Origin: Halarcobacter mediterraneus
GTDB taxonomy: Bacteria > Campylobacterota > Campylobacteria > Campylobacterales > Arcobacteraceae
Assembly (NCBI RefSeq): GCF_004116625.1
Contig: NZ_NXIE01000002.1
Span: 372,001-436,000, forward strand
Reading direction: 5' to 3'
Length of the DNA: 64,000 nt
Both the position numbers and the translations under genes were made by a program. The notes beneath the pieces were generated by a model that worked only from the letters and a program-made list of their open reading frames with translations, had not been told where the DNA came from and ran no database searches. This document shows, piece after piece, positions 54,380 through 63,383 of this stretch (positions are counted from its first letter, which is position 1; each line of letters opens with the position of its first letter).

Positions 54380-54411
54380 ATGCTAAAAGAATAAAATCGC
54401 ATTTTTGTCGC
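54380..54411 (-). promoter_or_regulatory. Response-regulator-type box and -10 of the phenol hydroxylase operon (box e)
   Basis: On the minus strand: GCGACA, 5 bases, GCGATT with the preceding T, 9 bases, TAGCAT. It stands about 60 bases before the dmpK ATG. Spacing equals that of box c before the meta-cleavage operon. Confidence 0.72.
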
Positions 54412-54468
54412 GAAAAAAAATTAAATATGAAAATTTTGTTAAAATGTCATAAATTAAAAAGGATTTAT

Positions 54469-55752
54469 ATGAATAATTTTTTTAAATCAATTTTCAAACT
54501 AAAAGTATTACCCTTATTTTTACTTTTTAGTATATTCATTATATTTATAACCCAAGGACTTGATATTTATTTTGAGCATAACCCTTCGGAAGATGAAGAG
54601 TTATTTACTTATATATTTATCTTTTTTCTATTTACAATTACTATTCTTTTTTTAATAATTAATCATCTACAAAAAGTAATTAATACTATTGATAAATCCT
54701 ATAAGGAACTTAAGATAAAAGACAAGGAGAGATTAATGCCCTATGAATTTGCTTTAAATAATTCTGTTGATGCAATATATTGGTTTACCCTTGATGCAAA
54801 AATAATATATATAAATGACGCAGCTTGTGAGATGTTAGGATATACAAAAGAGGAGTTAATAGGTCATCCTTTAGAAAAATTTGAACCAAATTTTAATCGC
54901 CAAACTGCAATAGAAATAATGCATAAAATAAAAAATACTCCAAATTGGTTCTTAGAAACAACACAAAGAAGAAAAAATGGAGAGGTTTTTCCCGTTGAAG
55001 TTTCTGGTCATGGATTTGAATATATGAATAATAAATATATCTGTGCTTTTGGAAGAGATATTAGCCAAAGGATTGAAAATAGAAATAAAATCACAAATAT
55101 GAATATAGCTCTTCAAAAATCCCTTGATGAAAAAGAAATTTTACTAAAAGAGATTCACCATAGAGTTAAAAATAATATGGAAATAATATCATCTTTACTT
55201 GCTATGCAACTTAGACGAGCTAGAGATGATGAAGTTAAATATATTTTAAAACAAAGTAAAAGTAGAATAGGTACAATGGCTTTAGTTCATGAGTTTTTAT
55301 ATTTAGGAGAAAATCTTGCACATATAAATTTAAAAAATTATATAAAAAGATTAATTGAAGACATTAAAGAATTATATATTTCAAATAATACAAAATTAGA
55401 TGTTGATTTAAATATAGACCAATTAATATTTTCTACAAATAGATGTATTCAAATTGGAATGTTAATTCATGAACTCTCTGTTAATTCGTTAAAACATGCC
55501 TTTAAGGAGAGTAGAAATAATTTACTTTGTATTCATATTAGAAATTATGATAACAACATTTATATGACAATAAGAGATAATGGTGAAGGTATTCAAAATA
55601 TTAAATCTTTATATAGAACAGACTCTATAGGAATGCAACTTATTCATTCAATTGTAGAAGATCAACTTGATGGAACTATTGAATTTAGAAATAATAGAGG
55701 CTTAGAATGTAATATAATTTTCCCAAATGAAGAAGAGGAGGAAGAACTATGA
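54469..55752 (+). CDS. Membrane PAS-domain sensor histidine kinase, HisKA_2 type (copy 2)
   Basis: A kinase of 427 residues when started at the ATG 54469 (MNNFFKSIFK), which has an AAGGAT site 5 bases upstream. An in-frame GTG at 54376 would add 31 charged residues inside the promoter region of the divergent operon and is unlikely. Layout equals copy 1: two helices (about 15-37, 52-75) with a short acidic loop, a PAS domain (NNSVDAIYWFTLDAKIIYIN), the His in LLKEIHHRVKNNMEI near residue 229, and an ATPase domain (ELSVNSLKHAF, IRDNGEGIQN). It ends 4 bases inside the next gene. Confidence 0.9.
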   Translation: MNNFFKSIFKLKVLPLFLLFSIFIIFITQGLDIYFEHNPSEDEELFTYIFIFFLFTITILFLIINHLQKVINTIDKSYKELKIKDKERLMPYEFALNNSVDAIYWFTLDAKIIYINDAACEMLGYTKEELIGHPLEKFEPNFNRQTAIEIMHKIKNTPNWFLETTQRRKNGEVFPVEVSGHGFEYMNNKYICAFGRDISQRIENRNKITNMNIALQKSLDEKEILLKEIHHRVKNNMEIISSLLAMQLRRARDDEVKYILKQSKSRIGTMALVHEFLYLGENLAHINLKNYIKRLIEDIKELYISNNTKLDVDLNIDQLIFSTNRCIQIGMLIHELSVNSLKHAFKESRNNLLCIHIRNYDNNIYMTIRDNGEGIQNIKSLYRTDSIGMQLIHSIVEDQLDGTIEFRNNRGLECNIIFPNEEEEEEL

Positions 55753-56513
55753 AAAAAATAAAAATTTTAATTGTTGAAGATGAATCAATTATAGCATTAA
55801 ATCTAAAAGAAACATTGCTTGATTTTGGATATGAGCCTTGTGGTATAGCACCTAATAAATGTAAGACTATGAAACTTTTAGAAAAAGGTATTAAACCTGA
55901 TTTAATTTTAATGGATATTTATTTAAAAGGTCCTACAACAGGCATTGAATTAGCAAAAGAATTAAAAGCGATTCTTCCTGAAACTCCTGTTATTTTCTTG
56001 ACAGCTAATTCAGAATTAACAACTATTCAAAAAGCTTCAGAGGCTTTAGCATATGGGTATATAATTAAACCTTTTAAAAAAGATGCCCTTAGAGCCTCTA
56101 TTGAAATTGCATTAAAAAAAGCATCTAATGACTCTTCAACTTCTACAAAACTAGGTGCAATTGAAAATGTAAATAAGACATTAATTCATCAATTAAATAT
56201 GTCTACAGAAAAAAGGTATAGAACGATACAATTAAAATATGGCTACCTTTATGATAGAGAAAAAAATATACTCTATTATGGAGATGAACCTGTAAAATTA
56301 ACCCATAAAGAGTTAAAGATTATTGAGCTTTTATGTAAAAGTCCTGGACATTTAGTATCCCAAGAACAAATTGAATATGCAATTTGGCAAGATGAACCAG
56401 CTGGATATGCTGCTTTTAGGTCAGTTTTATTTAGACTTAGAAATAAAATACATAAAGATTTAATATTAAATCAAAATAATACAGGATATAAAATCCAATT
56501 ATTAAATCATTAA
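55749..56513 (+). CDS. OmpR/PhoB-type response regulator (copy 2)
   Basis: A 254-residue regulator paralogous to the one at 48097. The receiver domain has VEDES, Asp in LILMDIYLKG near residue 56 and Lys in YIIKPFKK. The winged-helix domain has KLTHKELKIIELLCKSPGH and GYAAFRSVLFRLRNKIHKD, the latter identical to copy 1. The shared recognition region predicts that both proteins bind the same DNA sequence, here proposed to be the GCGAAT direct repeat. Confidence 0.93.
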   Translation: MKKIKILIVEDESIIALNLKETLLDFGYEPCGIAPNKCKTMKLLEKGIKPDLILMDIYLKGPTTGIELAKELKAILPETPVIFLTANSELTTIQKASEALAYGYIIKPFKKDALRASIEIALKKASNDSSTSTKLGAIENVNKTLIHQLNMSTEKRYRTIQLKYGYLYDREKNILYYGDEPVKLTHKELKIIELLCKSPGHLVSQEQIEYAIWQDEPAGYAAFRSVLFRLRNKIHKDLILNQNNTGYKIQLLNH

Positions 56514-56535
56514 AGAGTATCATTCAAAGAATATT

Positions 56536-56567
56536 GCGAATTAAAAACGAATATTTTTAAATAGAAT
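56536..56567 (+). promoter_or_regulatory. Response-regulator-type box and -10 of the SDR gene (box f)
   Basis: GCGAAT, 5 bases, ACGAAT, 9 bases, TAGAAT (56562-56567). It lies 23 bases after response regulator 2 and 43 bases before the SDR start, so the SDR gene has its own regulated promoter. Confidence 0.75.
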
Positions 56568-56594
56568 AATTAAAATTATATAGGAGTAATAAAT

Positions 56595-57389
56595 ATGGAT
56601 TTAAAAATCAAAGGGAAAATTGCTTTAGTTACAGGTTCAACACAAGGAGTAGGATTTTCAACTGCAAAAAAATTATGTGAAGAAGGTGTTAATGTATATA
56701 TAAATGGAAGAACAGAATCTAAAGTAAGTACAGCTGTTCAAAAATTAAAAAATAAATTCCCTGAAGTAGAAATAAAAGGAATTGTTGCAAACCTAAAAGA
56801 TATTCAAGGCTGCAACTATTTAATTTCTAAAATACCTCATCTGGATATATTAATAAATAATCTTGGTGTATTTGAACCAAAAAACTTTGAAGATATCACA
56901 GAAAATGAATGGCTTGATATGTTTAATATAAATGTAATGAGTGGAATAAGACTTTCTCAACATTATTTATCAAATATGATAGAACAAGATTGGGGGAGAA
57001 TTATCTTTATTTCAAGTGAATCAGCATTACAGATTCCAAAAGAAATGATTCATTATGGTATGAGTAAAACTGCTCAAATTTCTGTTGCAAGAGGTATTGC
57101 AGAACTTACAAAAGGAACAAATGTTACTTCAAATTCAATTATACTAGGACCTTCAAAATCAGAAGGTGTTGCACAATTTATGGAAAATTTAGGGAAACAA
57201 AACAATCAAACTTTTGAAGAAGTAGAAAAAGACTTTTTCAAAAATGTAAGACCTACTTCACTTTTACAACGATTTGCTCAAGTTGAGGAAGATGCCAACA
57301 TGATTGTATATATTGCAAGTGCTTTATCAAGTGCAACAAATGGAGCTATTTTAAGAGCTGATGGAGGAGTTGTACAATCAGCATTTTAA
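56595..57389 (+). CDS. Short-chain dehydrogenase/reductase (SDR)
   Basis: A 264-residue classical SDR. The nucleotide loop is VTGSTQGVGFSTA near residue 12, the structural NNLGVFEP near residue 90, the catalytic Ser in FISSESALQ near residue 140, and Tyr/Lys in HYGMSKTAQ near residue 155. The N-G-R-T-E-S segment after the second strand suggests NADP preference (inference). Box f upstream places it in the proposed aromatic regulon. It could act on a cis-diol, a hydroxylated side chain or another carbonyl compound, and it is not a standard enzyme of the phenol route. Confidence 0.9.
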   Translation: MDLKIKGKIALVTGSTQGVGFSTAKKLCEEGVNVYINGRTESKVSTAVQKLKNKFPEVEIKGIVANLKDIQGCNYLISKIPHLDILINNLGVFEPKNFEDITENEWLDMFNINVMSGIRLSQHYLSNMIEQDWGRIIFISSESALQIPKEMIHYGMSKTAQISVARGIAELTKGTNVTSNSIILGPSKSEGVAQFMENLGKQNNQTFEEVEKDFFKNVRPTSLLQRFAQVEEDANMIVYIASALSSATNGAILRADGGVVQSAF

Positions 57390-57443
57390 ATCAAAAAGAT
57401 TTATGAAAAAATGTAATATAATACGAGCAAAAAGGAATTTAGA

Positions 57444-57989
57444 TTGCTTAGACTTGGTTCAAACTCTCCTACAAGAGCACTTATCTTAAAAAAATTTGGG
57501 ATTGATTTTATTCAAAATGGTGGAAATTTTGATGAAGATTTAATAAAAACTACAAATCCCAAATCTTTTTGCTATGAAGCTACTAAGGGTAAATTTAACG
57601 AATTATATAAGAAATATGGAGTAAATGATATGCCATTACTTGTATCAGATTCAGTTGTAACTTCAAGTGGTGAGCTTCTTAGAAAAGCAAAAGATAAAGC
57701 AGATGCAAAAAGAATGTTAGAACTTCAAAGTGAAAGTGAAACATCAGTCATCACTTGTATGATTTACAAATCAATGAAAAAAGAAGTAATTGATATTTCT
57801 ATTACGACATATGAGTTTGGAAAGTTTGATGAAAAACATATGGACGAATATATTAACTCTGGGGAATGTTTTGGGAAAGCAGGGGCAATTATGGTTGAAG
57901 GCTTTTGCAAACCTTATATAAAAAGTGTTAAGGGATATGAAAGCACAGCTATGGGCTTATGTGCCGAAAAGTTACTACAATTTATATAG
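57444..57989 (+). CDS. Maf-like nucleoside triphosphate pyrophosphatase
   Basis: A 181-residue protein of the Maf/YhdE family, which hydrolyses non-canonical or modified nucleoside triphosphates and is linked to septum control. The N-terminal LRLGSNSPTRALILKKFGI is the family phosphate-binding start, and VSDSVVTSSGELLRKAKDKADAKRML near residue 70 the metal/substrate block. The start codon is TTG at 57444 behind AAAGGA. It is convergent with dxs. Confidence 0.85.
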   Translation: MLRLGSNSPTRALILKKFGIDFIQNGGNFDEDLIKTTNPKSFCYEATKGKFNELYKKYGVNDMPLLVSDSVVTSSGELLRKAKDKADAKRMLELQSESETSVITCMIYKSMKKEVIDISITTYEFGKFDEKHMDEYINSGECFGKAGAIMVEGFCKPYIKSVKGYESTAMGLCAEKLLQFI

Positions 57990-58050
57990 TAGAAAACTTA
58001 GGTTCTTGAAAAAAGGAAGGAAATACCCTTTTGTATAAATAGAATTAAAA

Positions 58051-59853
58051 CTATTTAACCTTTTCTACTAATTGCTTAGGATGAAGGCCTAATCCCTCTT
58101 CTACAAGTTTTGTATCTCCATGTTGGATAAAATCATCTTCATACTCAAAAGAGATAAGATTTATACAAAGTTTTTCCCTATTTGCAAATTCCAAAATTGC
58201 GCTTCCTACGCCACCTTGTTTTTGAGAATCTGAGAAAACATACCACTTTTCATACTTTAAAGCAAGTTCTTTTAATAAATCTTCATCAAGAGGTTTTACA
58301 AATCTTAAATCTAAGATTGCAATATTTTCATCATGTAATTCTTCAGTTTGACAGGCTCTTGAAACTCCTGCTCCATAACCAATAAATAATTTATTTGAAG
58401 TTCCTTCTTTTAATAATTGAGCTTTCCCTAATTCAAATTTAGATGAAGGAAAATCAACTTTTCCAAAAGCACCCCTTGGATATCTTATTGCGCAAGGACT
58501 TGTGGCTTTATATGCAAACTCTAAAGAATAATTTAAAGTTTCATTATCTCTTGGAGCACATAAAATCATATTTGGAATAAATCTTAAAAATGAAATATCA
58601 AAAGCACCTTGGTGTGTTTCTCCATCATTTCCAACAATTCCAGCTCTGTCTATAGCAAAAACAACTGGAAGGTTCATTAATGATACATCATGAATAATTT
58701 GATCAAATCCTCTTTGTAAAAATGTTGAATAAATAGTAATAAAAGGTTTAAAACCTTCCTTTGCCATTGCAGCCATTGAAGTAACTGCATGCTGTTCAGC
58801 AATTGCAACATCCCAAAATCTTTCAGGAAATTTTTCAATAAGCTTGTCAATACCTGTTCCACTTGGCATTGCAGCTGTTACACCAACTACATTTTCATTT
58901 TTTGAGGCTAAATCAATTAAAGCATCTGCAAATACAGCTGTTGCAGATTTAGCTGATGATTTTTTAGTAAATTCTCCATCTTCAACATTAAATGGACCTA
59001 CTCCATGCCAATGTTCATGTTGTCCTTCAGCTATTTTATAACCTTTTCCTTTTACTGTTCTTGCATGTACAATAACAGGTTTATTCATGTTTTTTGCAAT
59101 TTCTAAAGTTTCAATTACTTCTTCTAAATTATGTCCATCTATTGGACCAATATAATCAATTCCCATTTCCTCGAAAATAATCCCAGGAGTGATTAGTTTC
59201 ATTGCTTCTTCCATTCTTTTTGCAATATATGTAGTACCTTCTGGCATATTTTTTCTAATAAAAGAATCAACTTTCCCTTTAAAGTTCTGATAATATTTTC
59301 CAGCAAGAAGTTTTGATAAATATTTTGAAATTGCTCCAATTGGTTTAGCAATAGACATTTCATTATCATTCAATATTATTACAACAGGAAGTTTTAAATC
59401 ACCTAATTCATTTAAAGCTTCATAAACCATACCTGCAGTCATAGAACCATCACCAATCATAACTACAGGCATTCTATCTTCATTTTTTAATTTTATTGAT
59501 TTTGCAGCTCCAACAGCTAAAGAAATAGAGGTTGAACTATGTCCTGCAACAAAGTAGTCAGCATCATTTTCTTTAGGCTTTGTAAATCCACTTAAGCCTT
59601 TATACTGTCTAATTGTTTCAAACTCTTCCCATCTTCCATTTAAAAGTTTATGAGCATAACATTGATGAGATACATCATAAATGAAAGGGTCTTTTTTTAC
59701 ATCAAAAACTTTATGCATAGCTACAGTTAATTCTACTGCACCTAAAGTTGATGAAAAATGTCCACCCTTTCTTGATACGACATCTATAATTCGTTCTCTA
59801 ATATCAGAACAAACTTCTTCTAATTCCTCTAAACTTTTATCTTCTAATTCCAT
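58051..59853 (-). CDS. dxs: 1-deoxy-D-xylulose-5-phosphate synthase
   Basis: A 600-residue thiamine diphosphate enzyme for the first step of the MEP pathway. The ThDP motif is VMIGDGSMTAGMVYEALNELG near residue 130, ending in LNDNEMS. The second half has the transketolase-type blocks AIAEQHAVTSMAAM near residue 345 and HQGAFDISFLRFIPNM near residue 410. It starts 6 bases after hisC, so it is in the lysA-pheA-hisC-dxs unit. Confidence 0.97.
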   Translation of the reverse strand: MELEDKSLEELEEVCSDIRERIIDVVSRKGGHFSSTLGAVELTVAMHKVFDVKKDPFIYDVSHQCYAHKLLNGRWEEFETIRQYKGLSGFTKPKENDADYFVAGHSSTSISLAVGAAKSIKLKNEDRMPVVMIGDGSMTAGMVYEALNELGDLKLPVVIILNDNEMSIAKPIGAISKYLSKLLAGKYYQNFKGKVDSFIRKNMPEGTTYIAKRMEEAMKLITPGIIFEEMGIDYIGPIDGHNLEEVIETLEIAKNMNKPVIVHARTVKGKGYKIAEGQHEHWHGVGPFNVEDGEFTKKSSAKSATAVFADALIDLASKNENVVGVTAAMPSGTGIDKLIEKFPERFWDVAIAEQHAVTSMAAMAKEGFKPFITIYSTFLQRGFDQIIHDVSLMNLPVVFAIDRAGIVGNDGETHQGAFDISFLRFIPNMILCAPRDNETLNYSLEFAYKATSPCAIRYPRGAFGKVDFPSSKFELGKAQLLKEGTSNKLFIGYGAGVSRACQTEELHDENIAILDLRFVKPLDEDLLKELALKYEKWYVFSDSQKQGGVGSAILEFANREKLCINLISFEYEDDFIQHGDTKLVEEGLGLHPKQLVEKVK

Positions 59854-59859
59854 AATATT

Positions 59860-60981
59860 TTATATATTCTCTTGCTTTTGTAAATCTTTAAAAACCTCAT
59901 CTAAAGTATTAAATACTTTTGTATTTTGTTCTCTTGAACCTATAGTTATTCTTATAGCATTTAATCCATATCCTGTCAAGTCTCTAACAATAATACCTTT
60001 TTCAAGAAGTTTTTGAGCAACCTCCGATGAGATATAATCACTATCAAACTTAATAGTGATAAAATTTGTAAAACTTTCAATATAAGAAAAACCTCTTTTT
60101 TTAGCATACTCTTCATATCTTTTCATTTCACTAAAATTTAAAGCTATACATTCTTGAACAAATTCTTCATCTTTTAAAGCTTCAATTGCTGCTGCTAAAG
60201 ATAAAGTACTAATATTAAAAGGAGGTCTTAGTTTATACATAGTTTTAATAATATTTATTTGCCCTATTCCATATCCAACTCTCATTCCACCCAAAGCATA
60301 AGCTTTTGAAAATGTTCCTAGATATACCGTATTTGGAAAGTGTTCTATTAAATCTGCTGGATCAATTGCTTTTTTAACATCTTTATATTTTGCATACTCT
60401 TGATATGCACCATCAACTATTACTAAAGTTTCTTTATCAATTTTTGCTAAAAATTTATATACTTCATCTTTATCTAAACATTCACCTAAAGGATTATTAG
60501 GTAAACATAAAAAGATAATATCAGCACCTTCTTTTTTATATAGTTCTTCAAACTGTGAAAGATTATGTTCATCATCTTTAGTTTTTAAAATTGTAGCACC
60601 TGCTTGTCTTCCATATATTTCATACATAGCAAATGTTGTTTTAGAAACAAGTATTTTAGAATTTTCATCACATTTTGCTTTTACTAAAAAATCAATTACT
60701 TGGTCACTACCTGAACCAATAATAAAATTTTCACTTGTTAAATTAAATTTTTTAGCTAATGCTTCTTTTAATTCATACATTGAATCATCTGGATACATAA
60801 ACATATTTTTAGATAAGTTAGCAATTTTTTCAACTACTTTAGGTGATGTTCCATAAGGGTTTTCATTTGAAGCTAATTTTATAATATCTTTTGGATCAAC
60901 CCCATAATCTCTTACTACTAATTCAATTGGTTTTCCTGCTTCATATATTTTACAATTATCTAATACTTTATTAAATTTCAT
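59860..60981 (-). CDS. hisC: Histidinol-phosphate / aromatic aminotransferase
   Basis: A 373-residue class I/II PLP aminotransferase. LASNENPYGTSPKV near residue 37 is the HisC start motif, NNPLGECLDKDEV near residue 155, and the PLP Lys is in LGTFSKAYALGGMRVGYG near residue 218. Its position directly after pheA suggests that it may also transaminate phenylpyruvate, a dual role known for some HisC proteins. Confidence 0.92.
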   Translation of the reverse strand: MKFNKVLDNCKIYEAGKPIELVVRDYGVDPKDIIKLASNENPYGTSPKVVEKIANLSKNMFMYPDDSMYELKEALAKKFNLTSENFIIGSGSDQVIDFLVKAKCDENSKILVSKTTFAMYEIYGRQAGATILKTKDDEHNLSQFEELYKKEGADIIFLCLPNNPLGECLDKDEVYKFLAKIDKETLVIVDGAYQEYAKYKDVKKAIDPADLIEHFPNTVYLGTFSKAYALGGMRVGYGIGQINIIKTMYKLRPPFNISTLSLAAAIEALKDEEFVQECIALNFSEMKRYEEYAKKRGFSYIESFTNFITIKFDSDYISSEVAQKLLEKGIIVRDLTGYGLNAIRITIGSREQNTKVFNTLDEVFKDLQKQENI

Positions 60982-60997
60982 TCTATTTTTCCTATAA

Positions 60998-62065
60998 TTA
61001 TATATCTTTTATCTCTTTTACATAAGAACCTAATACTTTTACAGTTTCTTTGTGTTTTTCAAGAACATCTTTAACATTATCATCTTTTTGGTGTCCATCA
61101 AAATCTATAAAAAAGATTGAATTACCTTCTACTATATGTGACTTAATTTTTGTTAAATTGATTCCTGCATTATTAAAATCTGTTAAAAATTCTACTAAAG
61201 AACCTTGCTTATCAGGAAGTTCTACTAATACTGAAGTTTTATCATTTCCACTTTGAGCATTCTCAAAATCACTAATTATAAAGAATCTAGTTTTGTTATT
61301 ATCTTTATCTTCAATATTTTCAAAAAGAATTGGCAAATTATGTAATTTTGCTCCAACATGAGGACAAATTGCTGCACTAAAAGGTTCTTTCGAAGCTATT
61401 TTTGCAGCTTTTGTTGTAGATTCAATTGGTATTAATTCTACTTCATTAAGTCCAAAGTTTGTTAAAAACTTTCTACATTGTTCAAATGCAATATCTTTTG
61501 AATATATTCTTTTAATATTTTCTATTTTATCGCAAGTTGAAGCTAAAGTGTGATGAATATCTAAAACCACTTCTGCAACTATTTTTAAATTATACTCTTT
61601 TAAAGAATTTATTGTATCTGTTACAATACCATTTGAAGAGTTTTCAATAGGAACAACACCAAATTTTGCTTTTTTAGTATCAACTTCTCTAAAAATTCCT
61701 TTGATGGAAGATATTGAAATATATGAACTCATTGCACCAAATCTTCCTTCTGCTGCTTGATGAGTAAAACTTCCTTCAGGTCCTAAATAAGCTATATTTT
61801 CTGGTAATTCAAGATTTCTTGAAATTGCAAATATTTCTAAAAATAGTGCTTCTATAGCTGTTCTATTTAATTTTCCTTTATTTAAAGATTCAAGTCTATC
61901 TATAATAGCTTTTTCTCTTTCAGGTCTATAAATTGCTCCACCACTTTGAGCTTTTAAAAGTCCTACTTGATGAACTATTTCCATTCTTTCATTTACTAAT
62001 TCTAATAATTTATTATCAATAGAATCTAATTTATCTCTTAATTCTTCTAAACCAGCTTCACTCAT
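60998..62065 (-). CDS. pheA: Bifunctional chorismate mutase / prephenate dehydratase
   Basis: A 355-residue fusion. The N-terminal AroQ chorismate mutase (residues about 5-85) contains LRDKLDSIDNKLLELVNERM. The prephenate dehydratase domain (about 95-270) has AYLGPEGSFTHQAA and, near residue 175, the HHTLAS-type IHHTLASTCDKI. A C-terminal ACT domain (about 280-355, DKQGSLVEFLTDFNNAGINLTKI and ESHI-like KSHIVEG) should give phenylalanine feedback inhibition. It is 12 bases after lysA. Confidence 0.96.
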   Translation of the reverse strand: MSEAGLEELRDKLDSIDNKLLELVNERMEIVHQVGLLKAQSGGAIYRPEREKAIIDRLESLNKGKLNRTAIEALFLEIFAISRNLELPENIAYLGPEGSFTHQAAEGRFGAMSSYISISSIKGIFREVDTKKAKFGVVPIENSSNGIVTDTINSLKEYNLKIVAEVVLDIHHTLASTCDKIENIKRIYSKDIAFEQCRKFLTNFGLNEVELIPIESTTKAAKIASKEPFSAAICPHVGAKLHNLPILFENIEDKDNNKTRFFIISDFENAQSGNDKTSVLVELPDKQGSLVEFLTDFNNAGINLTKIKSHIVEGNSIFFIDFDGHQKDDNVKDVLEKHKETVKVLGSYVKEIKDI

Positions 62066-62076
62066 ATTTTTCCTTT

Positions 62077-63285
62077 TTACTTTAGGTAATCTTCTTCTAA
62101 AGCAATAATATCTTCGAAAGTTTCTCTTTTTCTTATTAATCTATCTTGTCCATTTTCAACAGCAATTTCGGCAACTTTTCCTCTTGTATTATAGTTACTA
62201 GCCATTGTAAAACAGTATGCACCTGCTGAATAAATAGCAACTAAATCATTATGTTCTGTTTTTGGTAATTCAATATTTTTTGCAAAGAAATCTCCACTTT
62301 CACACACAGGACCAACTAAGTTGCAATCACTAAACTCTTTATTATCATTTAATACTTCAATTTTATGATAAGCATTATATAAAGCAGGTCTAATTAAATC
62401 ATTCATTGCCCCATCTACAATTACAAACCTTTTTTCTCCATTTACTTTTTCATAAAGTACTTTTGTAATAAATACCCCTGAATTTCCAACTAAAAATCTT
62501 CCAGGCTCACAAACAACAGTAATATCAAGTCCAAATAAACACTCTAAAATAGCTTGGGCATATTCATTTGTATCAATTAACTTTTCATCATCATAAACAA
62601 TTCCTAAGCCTCCACCAACATCAAAGAAAGATAATTCTATTTTGATTGCATTTAAATTTCTAACTAAATCAGCAACAATTTGAACTGACTCTTTTATAGG
62701 CTCAAGTTGTGTTAACTGAGAACCAATATGACAATGTATTCCAGTAGGTTCAAGATTTTCCGAGTTTTTACATTGAATATACATTCTTTTTGCTGTATCT
62801 ATATCTACACCAAATTTATTTTCATGTAATCCAGTTGAAATATATGGATGTGTTTGAGGATCAATATTTGGATTAACTCTAATTGAAATTCTTGCAATTT
62901 TTCCTAATTCTTTTGCAATAAGTTCTACTCTATCAAGTTCTGCAGCACTTTCTACATTTATCATTAAAATACCAAGTTCTAAAGCTTCTTTTATTTCAGA
63001 ATCAATTTTTCCAACACCTGAAAAAATAATCTTATATGGTTCAATTCCAACTTTTAAAGCTCTTTTAACTTCTCCTATAGAAACACAGTCTGCACCTGCA
63101 CCAAGAGTTGCTAAATGCTTTATAACGCTTAAATTTGAGTTTGCTTTTACTGCATATGCAAGTAAAGATTTTCTTGCTTTAAATGCACTTTTTAATTCAT
63201 TGTATTGCCCTGAAATATAATCAAAATCATACACATAATAAGGTGTTTGATATTTATTTGCTAACTCTTTGAAATTTATACTCAT
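62077..63285 (-). CDS. lysA: Diaminopimelate decarboxylase
   Basis: A 402-residue PLP enzyme of the last lysine step. The PLP Lys is in LLAYAVKANSNLSV near residue 45, the glycine loop in SFFDVGGGLGIVYDD near residue 220, EPGRFLVGNSG near residue 265, and the active-site Cys in GPVCESGDFFAK near residue 330. It is the first gene of a four-gene unit leading to dxs. Confidence 0.97.
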   Translation of the reverse strand: MSINFKELANKYQTPYYVYDFDYISGQYNELKSAFKARKSLLAYAVKANSNLSVIKHLATLGAGADCVSIGEVKRALKVGIEPYKIIFSGVGKIDSEIKEALELGILMINVESAAELDRVELIAKELGKIARISIRVNPNIDPQTHPYISTGLHENKFGVDIDTAKRMYIQCKNSENLEPTGIHCHIGSQLTQLEPIKESVQIVADLVRNLNAIKIELSFFDVGGGLGIVYDDEKLIDTNEYAQAILECLFGLDITVVCEPGRFLVGNSGVFITKVLYEKVNGEKRFVIVDGAMNDLIRPALYNAYHKIEVLNDNKEFSDCNLVGPVCESGDFFAKNIELPKTEHNDLVAIYSAGAYCFTMASNYNTRGKVAEIAVENGQDRLIRKRETFEDIIALEEDYLK

Positions 63286-63383
63286 AATTTTCCTATACTT
63301 TTTTAAAATTTTAAATCTAAATTCTTAGGAATTTAAATTTAAAATTTTGTTTATTTTCACATAAGTAAGTTAGAAGTGTTAGA

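Noticed and set aside
54376-54468. N-terminal extension of histidine kinase 2 from a GTG codon
   Set aside because: It has no ribosome site, would overlap box e of the divergent operon, and adds a charged segment absent from the paralog. The ATG at 54469 has a proper RBS.
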